Shown here: positions 54,405 to 64,000 of the stretch, piece after piece
How the letters are laid out: each line of letters opens with the position of its first letter
How positions within the stretch are numbered: the first letter of the stretch is position 1
DNA from: Catonia carolina
Taxonomy: Eukaryota > Arthropoda > Insecta > Hemiptera > Achilidae
NCBI GenBank assembly: GCA_035578175.1
Contig: JAQMRL010000010.1
Span: 28,512,284-28,576,283 of the forward strand
Direction of reading: 5' to 3'
DNA: 64,000 nt
The notes under the pieces: model-generated
Seen by the model: the letters and a program-made list of their open reading frames with translations, nothing else
The model's database searches: none
What the model was told of the DNA's origin: nothing
Translations under genes and position numbers: made by a program

Positions 54405-54810
54405 TCTTTCATGAGACGATGCGTCCATCGCTGGTGGCAATTTTTAAAAAGGCTTACCTTTGACCAATGGCAAAAGCCATTAGTGATTTCGGTATGTACT
54501 CTTTAAAAGGAACTGGCTTCTACGTCGGGGTCTCGGGTTCGATTCACGATCAGGTCTGGAATTTTCTCATCACTCATTTTCATTTATCATCCTCCACCAT
54601 CTGCATTAGCAGAAATTTCAAAACCGTCAGACGTAAAACAAAAAAAAAACACAAAAATTAAGAGGAATCGAATGACACTATTTTGTTTACAAATTCCGAC
54701 TTTGATTTTTCGACTTCCAATTTTGGTTCACATCCGGTCGAAACCGTAATATCAAACCCAATTCAGGCTTTGTGTAGGTTACGAATCCGAAACCCGTTTG
54801 TTATTATAGA
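54405..54810 (-). repeat. REP-S copy interrupted by a SINE
   Basis: An inverted match to 17900-18320: CATGAGACGATGCGTCCATC, TTACCTTTGACCAATGGCAA, then after the SINE GAGGAATCGAATGACACTAT and part of one minisatellite unit (CAAACCCAATTCAGGCTT). Confidence 0.75.
54508..54655 (+). mobile_element. Hybrid SINE: SN-B-like head, SN-A type 2 tail
   Basis: The head GGTTCGATTCACGATCAGGTC resembles SN-B. The tail CATCCTCCACCATCTGCATT to ACCGTCAGACGTAAAACAAA is SN-A type 2. The insertion point is clear from the uninterrupted REP-S at about 55678 (TCTACTCTTTAAGAGGAATC). Confidence 0.75.
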
Positions 54811-54814
54811 TCTG

Positions 54815-55080
54815 AAGTCACGAGATTGCCTTTTGCGTATGTATAGGCTGTGAGGAGAGAAGTGAAATATTTGCAGTGCTGCCAACCTCAACAGTGGGAC
54901 ACTACTCGTACATTTCACTACCGTGCAGTTTCTACGTACGGTAGTAAATTTTGTAAACTGTGGTTTATTCCGAGAAAATGTTTTCTTCATAAACCTTATA
55001 AGAAATAAATATGACCTGTAATATAGCTTAATTACATGACTAGAAATGTTTAATTTACAGTAATTACGAATGAATCGCCT
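54815..55080 (+). repeat. REP-T dispersed repeat
   Basis: A near-copy of 26463-26745, starting at AGTCACGAGATTGCCTTTTG. Its left end abuts REP-S. Confidence 0.75.
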
Positions 55081-55164
55081 TTAATACTATTGCTGTCATC
55101 GGTGTTTTAATTATCAGTCTCTCTAGTAGCTAAAAATAGAGAGTTAAAATAGTAATCAAACTTA

Positions 55165-55590
55165 ACCCTTAGCATCCCAAAAAACGGTAGCCATAAGTTT
55201 CCTCGTCGACAAAGTTTGACGGACTTTCTTTGGCTTGTTTGGAGAAGCGGTATGTCTCCAATGCATTGACTGCTGTTTTGTCTCAGTATTTACGTAGGCT
55301 ACCCAAGTCTCATCGTCAGTAACAATCCTGTTCAAAAATTCTTCTCCTTCAAAGTCATACCGAGAAACTCCGTGAATGGTTGGCTACATTCACAGGCGGA
55401 AGATTTTTATGCAGAGGGTATTTCAAAGACTGTTCCAAGGTACGACAAGTGCTTGAATCTGTTGGGCGACTATGTCGAAAAATAGAGAAAAACTGTAGTT
55501 TTAATATGTACATAATAAAGTTTTTGTATCTTCACTCGTTTAATTTTTATTTCAAAACGGAGGTTATTTTCTGGATAACCCTCGTATAAA
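55165..55590. mobile_element. Mariner relic with inverted internal segment
   Basis: 55165-55370 on the minus strand encodes the transposase middle (IVTDDETWVAYVNTE, QQSMHWRHTASP). 55370-55590 on the plus strand encodes the C-terminus (AEDFYAEGISKTVPRYDKCL, NLLGDYVEK-stop) and ends in the mariner terminal repeat ATTTTCTGGATAACCCTCGTA. Two parts of one gene now face away from each other. The C-terminal block is a known mariner hallmark. This family is distinct from M1. Confidence 0.85.
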
Positions 55591-55592
55591 AA

Positions 55593-55835
55593 ATTTCTTC
55601 CATGAGACTTCAGACAATTTTTTAAAGGGCTTACCTTTGACTTATGGCAAAACACATTAGTGATTTCTGTATCTACTCTTTAAGAGGAATCGAATGGCAC
55701 TATTTTGTTTCCAAATTCCGACTTTAATTTCTTGACTTCCGGTTTTGAGCCACTTCCGTTAAAAACCAATTTAGGCCCACTAACTTTTGTTTAGATTACG
55801 AATTTAAAAACTTTTTGTTGTCATCTATTAATGTG
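55593..55835 (-). repeat. REP-S copy, uninterrupted
   Basis: It carries CCATGAGACTTC, GGGCTTACCTTTGACTTATG, ACTCTTTAAGAGGAATCGAA, CTTGACTTCCGGTTTTGAGC and one degenerate minisatellite unit. It serves as the empty site for the SINE at 54508. Confidence 0.75.
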
Positions 55836-56112
55836 TTTCTTTTTAATAATTTAGTATACACCTACAATCACTGATATAACATTTTAGTTGATTTTTAACC
55901 AAATGAACTCTCTTAGATATTACAAAAATGGTATAACTTTTTATACTGCTAAAGAAGCTACGATAAAATAGGCTCAGTTTTTTGACTTAGCCTGTTTTTT
56001 CCTGAATATCAGGTCAAAATAAATGCAGTCATGATATTAATGGACTTGATAAAAGTTATTTATTTTGAAAAATGTGTAACCGATATGTATGTACACAATA
56101 CAACTTTGTTAA

Positions 56113-56312
56113 TTTTTTTTAATTTTTTTTATTTAACGTCGCATCAACTACAAGGTCATTAGCGACGACGTTGGGGTGTGACTGCGTGTAAATGAGGATG
56201 AAATGATTTTTTGTAACGTATGAAAATATGCCATGCCTGAGTAGGATTCGAACCCAGGACCGCATGATGAGAGGCGAGCACGTTACCAACTGCGCCAATG
56301 CGGCCGGCCGTT
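56113..56312 (-). mobile_element. SN-A SINE, full-length, tail type 1
   Basis: Inverted: TTTATTTAACGTCGCATCAA, GCGACGACGTTGGGGTG, GGATTCGAACCCAGGACCGC, then ACCAACTGCGCCAATGCGGC and GGCCGG at the head. Confidence 0.88.
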
Positions 56313-57067
56313 AATTTTAATATTACAAATTTTTTAAGATAACTAAATATTTAAAATTTAATTAAAAAATATTGATATGCTCAATATGCTACTAATAAAG
56401 AAATTTTTTGTTTTGTTTTTGACCTCTTTTAGAAATCTTTACTGAAGATTACCGGATTTACTGAAATGTTTTCGGTTTTGTTTACAGATTGTTTTTCGTT
56501 TTTAAGTCGTGTTTAATCTTAGAATAAAATAATTTAGTTGTGACTTAGCCTGTTTATCCGTAACACAAATGGACTAACCTGTTGTTCCCCTGCAGCCTAC
56601 ATTTTAAAATTTTTGTTACATTGGACATAACCTATTTTTACTAAAATTGATTAAATGATAAAATAGTTCATAGAATTATCTGACAGATGGGAGCAAAACC
56701 TGATTTTACAAAAAATGTGACAGCCTGTTCTTCCCGTGGCCCTTCATTATTTACATAACTACTTAATTAAATAAAAGTATTCAAATAATTAAAATTATTC
56801 TACAAGATTAACGACAATGGTAATTTAAATAGTAATACGATGATCAGAAATAATTCTAATTAGAATGATTTGGCATTGTTATAAAAGAAAAATTCTGGAT
56901 AATAATTAACGTATAAATTCAATGTATGTAGTGCTATATTACAGAATGATAATTACTTTACAATGTTGGCAGCACATAAGATGCGCCTTGTTTGTTCTTA
57001 GTTCAAGGTTAAGAAATAAGTAAACAAAAAAGAAAATCGTGTTAATAAATCACACGCTGGTTTATAC

Positions 57068-57116
<49 letters not shown>

Positions 57117-57646
57117 ATATGCATGGTAGTTTTTATCTTTTTTATTTTGCCGAAATTCAATCTATTATGTTGGCCAGACTGTAGATGGCTGGGTTGGGAG
57201 ATTCAATGGAATCCGGTGTTACTCCTCCCGTCTCTTCGGCACAATCTACCCCTCTTAACCAGCTTACTTCTTCATTATTAGTATGTGCTTTCTTTTTTTA
57301 GTCCGGTCAGAAAAACAAGAGGTAAAAAATGTAGAATGATTAAAGAATGCGTGGGTCTAAAGCAGTCAACGATGTAACGTAGTAATATCAAATATTATGT
57401 ACAAGGTATAGTCAACGGGATAAGATATGAAATTTCTGTTCCAACAGACAGAATGCAGTTTCCCCAAATTATTTACTTATCTAGTTAACTTCTAAAAATA
57501 AATTTTTTGTTAGGTTTATAAAATTTAACTTAGTTTAAAAATTAACCATAAATTTTTAGTTTCCATTTCTAAACAAAACGTTTTAGACACAAGCAATAAT
57601 ATCTGAACGTTCCATTTAGGGCACTTGTCCCCGAATAGCCCTTTAG
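56313..57646. other. No gene recognised, with a (TG)n(TA)n microsatellite
   Basis: AT-rich, with a microsatellite at 57068-57110 (TG repeats passing into TA repeats). No coding signal. Confidence 0.5.
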
Positions 57647-58035
57647 CATAGGCAGGTGCTCATAACAGGTAGGTGAAGTGTTAAATTATTTGCACTCGAT
57701 CTCCTAGTTCCAGGGCTACAAAAATAGTTCTGTTTTATAACACATGGTCAGCTAATTATATGACTGTTTCAGAACAAAAGAGGTAGAGGTGTAAAAGACA
57801 CTAGTCACAGTTATCTCCTCTGAGGGTAAAAAAAATCATCATTATACCAGACAGAAGCAATGGTGAATGAAGTGAAGGTGTCATTTGCAGGTTGGGAATT
57901 AGATGCTTTTCAGAGGGCTTGGGATGCTAATAAGCATGCAAGTGAGGAAGGTATAATAAAGCACCTCACTCCTCGTTTGACCTAGTAAAGCCTCTAGAGG
58001 TTCAAACCAGCCTTTCGGCTGATGACCTAACCAAC
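57647..58035 (+). mobile_element. R430 repeat
   Basis: Begins near AGGCAGGTGCTCATAACAGG and ends TTCGGCTGATGACCTAACCA. Small internal deletions at the TTTCCACTCAGTGAGG landmark. Confidence 0.8.
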
Positions 58036-58079
58036 ACACCCTTAGCACATCACTATTTTATTATTACTTCTTCATGTTT

Positions 58080-58490
58080 TATTAACGTTTCCTTTTCTCC
58101 CACAAGCTTTTCATTCTTTCAGAACTTTCCTTCTCAAGTTGTTCTACCTATGTTTTTGGGGTTACGGCTCTTCTTTTCATTCTTTCCCCTGAAGATCACT
58201 CTCTGGATTTTTTTACCTAAAACCCTAATCTGTGTGTCTTTTGTATCGACTTTTGCATCTTTAAGGTCATTCAGTGTTACTGTGAACCATGATGGTTTGG
58301 TATTGAGATTATTATTTTATCGAAAATTTGTTTTATCAATCAACTATCGATTATTCTTGCCACAATTCCGAAAAATACAAGTATCCTCTTTCTCATTGTA
58401 TGGCTTATGTTTTAGGTTTTTCGTATATCTGTTTGTTCAAACGGGGTCTATTTTAATTGGCTTCTTCCTTCATAAATCCTAGGATGTTCC
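58080..58490 (-). pseudogene. Degenerate LINE ORF2 tail, LINE-X/Y-like
   Basis: The minus strand, with several frameshifts and stops, shows ISHTMRKRILVFFGIVARI, INKIFDKI and DLKDAKVDTKDT-like strings, matching the layout of LINE-X (MRKMRIFFFAHILRT). A 110-codon open frame on the opposite strand (58150-58482) is its antisense shadow. Confidence 0.65.
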
Positions 58491-58894
58491 GAATTATTCT
58501 CCTTTTTATGCTCATTATTTTATTGATCCCATCTTTCAACACAATTTTAAGTGTCTCTGCTTTATACAATGTATCCGATCTTAAGACCGTCTGATAGTGC
58601 CTGATTTTTGTAACCTATGATTCGGTTTTTTTGTTATATAGGTTTTTGATGTTCATGGATGCAGTACCTGTACTTTATAATAAAATATTGTACGTTATTT
58701 TGGGCAGTTATACTCTGCACTTTATGAGAACAATAAAGTACGAGAAAATACTTTAATTCCCGTAGTTTGATTTTTCTAGGTCACATTTTACGTAATCATT
58801 AAAAGACCAAAAAGGTTGATCGTAATTTTGCGTATAAAGGATGGGTTCGTAGTTTGTTAAAGGGACCTTTGGACTTTCTGGAGCCCAACCATTT
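58491..58894. other. No gene recognised
   Basis: AT-rich. May include further decayed LINE sequence. Confidence 0.35.
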
Positions 58895-59204
58895 CCTGTT
58901 AGAAACATCCACCTTATTCACCAGATCTTGCATCATGTGACTTCTACCTGTTCCCTAAGGTGAAATCTGTATTAAAAGGGACAAGATCTGAGTCTGTAGA
59001 AGCTGTAAAAGAGAAAGCGGCACGTGTCCTGAAGGAGCTGACAGAATATGACTTCCAGCGTTGTTTTCAACAATGGAAAATTCGCATGGAGCGTTGTAGG
59101 GATAGAGAAGAAGTATATATTGAAGGTGACAATGAGTGATTGTGTATAAAATAAAAATAAAATTTTTACAACGTCAGTCTCCTTATTTAACAGCCATACC
59201 TGGT
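58895..59204 (+). mobile_element. M1 mariner 3'-end fragment
   Basis: It starts in AACATCCACCTTATTCACCA (before the third catalytic Asp, without the extra codon seen at 12302) and runs through the C-terminus to the terminal repeat ending at 59204, with TA at 59205-59206. The left end is truncated with no inverted arm. Confidence 0.85.
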
Positions 59205-59206
59205 AT

Positions 59207-59604
59207 AAATTTAAAATACTCCCTACCTATCTTAAAACCTTCCCTACTTCCTCATGGATTAGACATTTTTACCTGTTTCGGTACCCATCTTGTCTTCAGC
59301 TTTCCAATATTTCTGCTTCCAATTGGTTTGAACCAAAAGTAACTCCGCCGACGGTGTTGTTCAATACGGCTAGCTGCAAGCTCGGGGCTCCACATTGTAA
59401 GCGACGGGATTGGAGGAGTAGAGGGAGTAAATCTCAAATGAAAACTAATTGAAAATAAAAACAGCCAAAAATTTCTGACTGGAAAAAATAATTAATATGT
59501 ACGGAAAATATTTTACAATCAAATCATACGAATAAAAGATTTCAGGACACAGTTTGGTATTTTTTTAATAATTAAGACATTTTCCTTGTTATTTAGAAAA
59601 TAAC
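59207..59604. other. No gene recognised
   Basis: Mixed composition. No family match. Confidence 0.4.
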
Positions 59605-59925
59605 TCACCGGGTTGGTCTAGAGGTAAAGTCGTCGCCAAAATCAGCTGTTTAACAGCTGATTTTCGGAGACGAAGGTTCCTGGTTCAAATCCTAGTAAAG
59701 GAACTTTTATACGGATTTGAATACTAGACTATGGTTACCGGTGTACTTTTATGGTTGGTGTTTAATTAACCATACTCTCTAAGGAATGGTCGGCCTGGGT
59801 CTGTACAAGACTATACCTCATTTACACGTCATATACATCATCCTCATCTCATTGGGTCATGGGGTTCCTTATTGTTCTAAATTGAACAGATTGCAACGTA
59901 CACAAATTAGGAATAAAAAAAAATT
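59605..59925 (+). mobile_element. SN-C SINE, full-length
   Basis: Head CTCACCGGGTTGGTCTAGAG, B box GGTTCAAATCC, body through ATTGGGTCATGGGGTTCC, tail ACAAATTAGGAATAAAAAAA. Confidence 0.85.
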
Positions 59926-60255
59926 AGAAAACCCGACTTATACGAAATTGGCTCGCCCCAATTATTTCGGACAACCGGGAGTTAACTGCAGTAATTTTTT
60001 CAACTCCCATCTCGTACTCTATACTGTCAATATAGCATAAAAGTAGTTTAATAAATGAACTTTATTATAGTAAAAAGATTTAAAAAACTTAACTGATTTG
60101 GTTTGAATGATTTCAAGCACTAGACGATTATTTTTTATAATATTATATGACGAAACAAGTATAAAAGCACACAAGGCGGAGGGAAAGAGTTTTGAAATCA
60201 AGTAGCCACTGAACGAGAAGAACAAGGGAACGACGATGATCAATCCGAGACGGAG
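59926..60255. other. No gene recognised
   Basis: AT-rich. Joins REP-U at TCGTAAAAGTAGTAGCAAAA. Confidence 0.4.
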
Positions 60256-60622
60256 TCGTAAAAGTAGTAGCAAAATAAAACTGTTAACTCATCAACTACT
60301 TCTTCTAGACTCGTATAAGCATGTTGTATACAAGTTTTACATTTGTCCTCAGGCATTTTCTGTTTGGTTTTATTTTTCTTAGTACATGGATATATATGTT
60401 TTTAATTTTGTGCCGGTTAACCTTAGTCTAAGTCGGGAGGTAACGTTAACCAGTGAATTCTTCACTTTTCTTTTTTGAATGTTCATAAAATGAAAATAAG
60501 TCGAAAAATTTTGTAATCAGTGTAATCTTTGTTGATATTTTATTCAAACAAAGAACGTATTTTTGGTATTTATTTATTTAATATAATTATCAGAAAGTGT
60601 TTTCGTCGTCGTTGTTGTTTTT
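60256..60622 (+). repeat. REP-U, second copy
   Basis: Closely matches 46494-46856, including GTACATGGATATATAT, GGAGGTAACGTTAACCAGTG and ATTATCAGAAAGTGTT. Confidence 0.8.
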
Positions 60623-60720
60623 GTTTAGGTCATCCACCGAAAGGCTGGTTTGAACCTCTAGATGCTTTACTAAGTAAAATGAGGATTGAGGTGGTTTACC
60701 ATGGTCTGAGTGGAAAAGTA

Positions 60721-61715
60721 AAACTTAAAAACTAAATTAAAAACTTATATTTCCAACAAAAAGCGGAAGTGCGAGTCAAATCAAAAATTAGCAGAGAGCT
60801 TAAAATAAAACGTGGGGTGGGTTCTCTCACCACTTCTGTTTAGCTTGTACTCTGAAAGGATCATAGCAAAAGCTCTAGAAGGAGAAACAGCGGGCATTGT
60901 CATGAATGGTACCCCTATAAACAACCTTCGATACGCAGACGACACGGTACTGCTCGCCGAAAGCATAGAAGACCTGCAAAGAATGCTGAACAACATAATT
61001 AAAGCCAGTGAAGAGTATGGGCTCACATTAAACGCTAAGAAGACAAAATACATGGTCATTACTAAACGTGACAACCCACAAGAACAACTTTTTGCTGGGC
61101 AAGACAGAATCGAACAAGTGGAAGCCTAAATCAATCTGGGAACCCGAGTCAACTGCGATGCAAGCCACCTGTCAGAAATAAAAATCAGAATTGAAAAAGC
61201 CAGGGCCGCATTCCTAAAAATGAGATCCCTTCTATCGGCCCGCGACCTGAGCCTCGAAACCAGGACCCGTCTCTTAAAGTGCTACGTCTTTCCCATCCTC
61301 TTGTATGGGGTAGAGGCGTGGACACTCAACAACGAATGTGAGACCCGTCTACAAGCGTTTGAATATGGACCTACCGGCGAATACTTCGAATACTGTGGAC
61401 AGACAGGGTCACAAATATAGAAGTCCTCAGAGGAATGGGAAAAGAGCTGGAAATCCTGCAAAGCATAAAGATAAGGAAACTGACATAACTTGGACACATC
61501 ATGAAGGGACCTAAATACGAGATTCTGCATCTCATAATCCAAGGAAAAATCGTTGGTAAACGCTCGGTGGGACGCAGAAGAATATCCTGGTTAAGAAACC
61601 TGTGAGAAGCGTTTAACTTCATTGCATGACCTTTACAGAGCAGCAGTAGACAAAGTACGACTAAACATGATGATAGCCAACCCCCGTAATGGAGAGGGCA
61701 CCTGAAGAAGAAGAA
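60721..61715 (+). mobile_element. RTE-type LINE, longest copy, 13-bp target duplication
   Basis: A 995-bp 5'-truncated insertion with (GAA)n tail, flanked by GAGTGGAAAAGTA at 60708-60720 and 61716-61728. It retains part of the RT domain. It is distinct in sequence from 774-1390 though of the same general lineage. Confidence 0.93.
60812..61700 (+). pseudogene. RTE-type reverse transcriptase, C-terminal half, broken
   Basis: The first frame (to 61129) has VLSPLLFSLYSERIIAKAL and the RT active site YADDTVLLAESIEDLQ, then LNAKKTKYMVI, and stops at TAA 61127-61129. The same frame resumes with NLGTRVNCDASHLSEIKIRI and LLYGVEAWTLN, then a frameshift near 61365. Later pieces read VTNIEVLRGM and GRRRISWLRNL. 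Stops and shifts make it inactive, and it lacks the endonuclease. Confidence 0.88.
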
Positions 61716-61812
61716 GAGTGGAAAAGTATGCTTGTCAACATGTCAGGTCCTCTGAAAAGCATCTACTTTCCACCCTGCAAATGACCTCTTTACTTCATTC
61801 ACCACAGGGTCA

Positions 61813-63071
61813 CGAACAGCTGTGAATAAAAAACAATTTATGATAAAGAAAACGATATAATTTTTTATAATATATACGATATATTTTTTTCACTATCTCA
61901 TCCCCAACCGGATCGTACATGAACACCTTCTCTTCCCCTCTATGGAGGACTTTATATACAATACCTCTAAACGGCTACACGACGCTGGAAAAACTGACGG
62001 ACCCCAGATTATTCAGGACTTGTACAGGCACCCACATCCATCCGAAGACTTCAGGCCATTACCATTCCACGACTTTGTCTAAATTCCAGTATAAACTACC
62101 TGACAAACCTAGAGTTGTCACATTTTTATTCCGCCCCACATTTTCCTATGTTTCAATACCCCCTAATCCACTTGTATGTCTCTCTCCCCCCCAGTTGGTA
62201 GTTTTGATCCCATTTTCCTATGCATAATCACTCCACTACGGTAAAAAGAGCCGCCATTTAAACTTGTAAAATTAAATTAAATTTGAAATTAAAAGGCCGG
62301 TGATTATGCCAAATTCTCTCCTTCCCGTTTCCACTAATTTAATAACCTAACTCCTACCCTCATTATTAAATTTACAAAATTTGTCCACGATAAGTACGCA
62401 AGATACCTTCGCCTCCCCATGGAACAGAATTCCGAATTCCCACATCAAAATAAAAAAGCCACTGAATAAAAAGAAAAATACAAAAGAGCCGCTCCTAATT
62501 CCACTTGTCCCTTATTATAAATTGTTACCACTCACCAATAAATTCTTAAATTTCTTAAATTACCTCCACTAAAGTCCCACTTCCAATCCCCCAAGAAACA
62601 GAATCCAATTTCCTAATTTAATCTTATAAAATTCCCCTGAATTCCCCGAGGTTGCAATTACTCTGTGAAATTGTTCGCCGAGCGACCAGGTGTTCCTTAC
62701 ACGATGTCGCCATCATAGGGCTTCTTAGCCCTCTCAACATGGATTCTGGATTCTATTACCCAGACTAACTATTTACAAATAACATCAAATTTTAAATTTA
62801 AACTTAAAATTTCAGCCATTAGGAGATAATCCAGTTTCTTAGAACACATCGCACTCCCAGAGCAGTACTGTATTACAAAAATCAAGTTTTGAGAAAAACA
62901 AAGTAGAAACTAAGAGTAAAATATTATCAGGTGTTTGCCAAAGCCGTTCAATATAGTAAAATTTTTAAATTGTTACAATGTTGTCAATGATGTTTACTAA
63001 TACATTATTAAGAACTTTCACTACAAACTCATGGTTGTCATTTAGGAAATAGAAAAAATAAAAATATTTTC
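61813..63071. other. Pyrimidine-rich then AT-rich DNA, no gene recognised
   Basis: About 61890-62640 is C- and T-rich on the plus strand, unlike most of the window. It contains a 102-codon frame (61919-62227) without a recognisable domain. It could be an LTR or another element body, but I see no terminal structure. Confidence 0.4.
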
Positions 63072-63640
63072 TGCCCATAACGGACAGGTGGAGTGTCAAA
63101 TTTTTTATACTTACTCTGTTCGTTGCAGGGCTAAAATAAATAGTTCTGTTTCTTATCACATAGTCAGCCACGTCTTATATGACTGAATCATTTAAGAACA
63201 GAAGAGGTAGAGGTGTAAAGACACTAATCAGAGTTATCTCCTCTGAAAGTAACGAATTTCATTGTATAATGAAATTATACTTGATTGAACTTGCAAACCT
63301 GGTTTGGTAGGAGCTCCATGCAATTGTTCCGGTTGGCAGCGGATAAAGTCAAAATAGCCATGATGGTCGCCCACATCCGTAGCGGATAGGCACTCAAAGA
63401 AGAAGAATGAAATTATACACAGGGTCTGGCTGTATAGCCAGACCCTGTTGTGAATAAAGTGAAGGTGTCATTTTCAGAGTGGAAAATATGTGCTTTTCAG
63501 AGGGCCCGGCATGCTGATAAGCGCACTTTTCCACTCAGTGAGGAAGGCAATGGTAAACCACCTCACTTCTCGTTTACTTAGTAAAACCTCTACAGGTTCA
63601 AACCAGCCTTTTGGCTGATGACCTAAACAACAACAAAAAT
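63072..63640 (+). mobile_element. R430 repeat split by a short RTE insertion
   Basis: R430 from CTGCCCATAACGGACAGGTG to about 63280, resuming at 63406 and ending GATGACCTAAACAACAACAA. A local inverted duplication at 63420-63447 marks the junction. Confidence 0.88.
63281..63405 (+). mobile_element. Very short RTE-type LINE insertion, 13-bp target duplication
   Basis: 125 bp, flanked by AATGAAATTATAC at 63268-63280 and 63406-63418. It is nearly identical to about 1270-1390, including the stop codon and (GAA)n tail. Only about one substitution is seen over ~115 aligned bases. Confidence 0.93.
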
Positions 63641-64000
63641 ATTTTGAGTTAATACACTACTGCTCTGACAGTGTGAATGACAAATTTAAATAACATTTGG
63701 AATGTTCCTTAGAACAGTTATTCACTAAAATGCCCAAGAGACTAAATGTTAATATTTGAGGAAGAAACAAAAAGTTTGGTTAAAAATTTTCTCTTGTTTC
63801 CGAATTCACCGGGTAATTTCTTATCTTGAAAAATCTCGAAACTGTTTTTGTATCTGATCCAAACTTTTATTTAACAATGAGGCTTAGATGAAATCGGAAT
63901 AAGGGCCTATTCTTTGTCAAGATACATCGGAGCTTTGGCAACTGCTCTATGTGAAGCTTTTTTTAGATCTTAATAGAAAATCTTAATTATAAATTAAATT
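63641..64000. other. No gene recognised
   Basis: AT-rich sequence to the window edge. Confidence 0.4.

Larger units (their letters stand above)
60623..61812 (-). mobile_element. R430 repeat split by an RTE insertion
   Basis: R430 sequence at 60623-60720 resumes at 61729-61812. The sister copy at 46857-47234 shows the uninterrupted site. The right part ends early at CACCACAGGGTCA. Confidence 0.88.

Noticed and set aside
58150..58482. 110-codon hydrophobic frame
   Set aside because: It is the antisense of a degenerate LINE tail on the minus strand.
61919..62227. 102-codon frame in pyrimidine-rich DNA
   Set aside because: Composition alone keeps stops rare. No domain or homologous repeat was seen.
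1..64000. Virus-derived or bacterial operon-like gene clusters
   Set aside because: No viral capsid, polymerase or envelope signature and no tightly spaced same-strand gene sets were found. Coding remnants are transposase or LINE reverse transcriptase.

Overview
The window is a piece of a repeat-rich, AT-rich animal nuclear genome, almost certainly an insect. The evidence is an intact innexin of the Inx2 type (innexins are invertebrate gap-junction proteins), a eukaryotic U1 snRNA-like sequence, nuclear-type tRNA genes with internal A and B boxes, and a transposon community of mariner/Tc1, pogo/Tigger, hAT, RTE-type LINE, tRNA-derived SINE, solo LTR and Helentron-like elements. A hemipteran host would fit the repeat style, but I cannot prove the order from sequence alone.

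Only four host loci are supported: inx2 (minus strand, 22567-23646, one uninterrupted coding exon), tRNA-Arg(ACG) at 40811-40883, a U1 snRNA-like locus at 42780-42941, and tRNA-Lys(TTT) at 48696-48768. They are unrelated in function and do not form a unit. About 4.2 kb below the inx2 stop (18351-22566) is very AT-rich and free of the window's repeat families, which would suit a long 3' UTR.

Layout: 1-16.6 kb is a mosaic of mariner derivatives, LINE 3' ends, SINEs and a three-unit array of an unclassified ~400-bp family (called R430 here). 17.1-18.3 kb is a 120-122-bp minisatellite inside a dispersed repeat (REP-S). 18.3-25.4 kb holds inx2 and its flanks. 25.4-39.6 kb is a dense nest of pogo, R430, Helentron-like elements (HEL), TIR elements, two LTR families and RTE copies. 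40-49 kb is calmer and carries the RNA genes plus a Tc1/mariner relic, a hAT relic and more R430. 49-64 kb returns to nested HEL, SINE, LTR, mariner and LINE insertions.

The most unusual feature is a set of mariner-type elements rebuilt as inverted duplications of their own 3' ends. The best is a DD41D-like element at 7378-8233 with two 356-bp arms that differ at three positions by eye. Two copies of a second mariner family (1-747, 11660-12577) share the architecture, and a fourth relic (55165-55590) has an inverted internal segment. Several insertions are dated relative to each other by exact target-site duplications (TSDs) and by undisturbed paralogous sites inside this window. Family names such as R430, HEL, SN-A/B/C, M1, LINE-X/Y, LTR-1/2 and REP-S/T/U/V are local labels, not database names.
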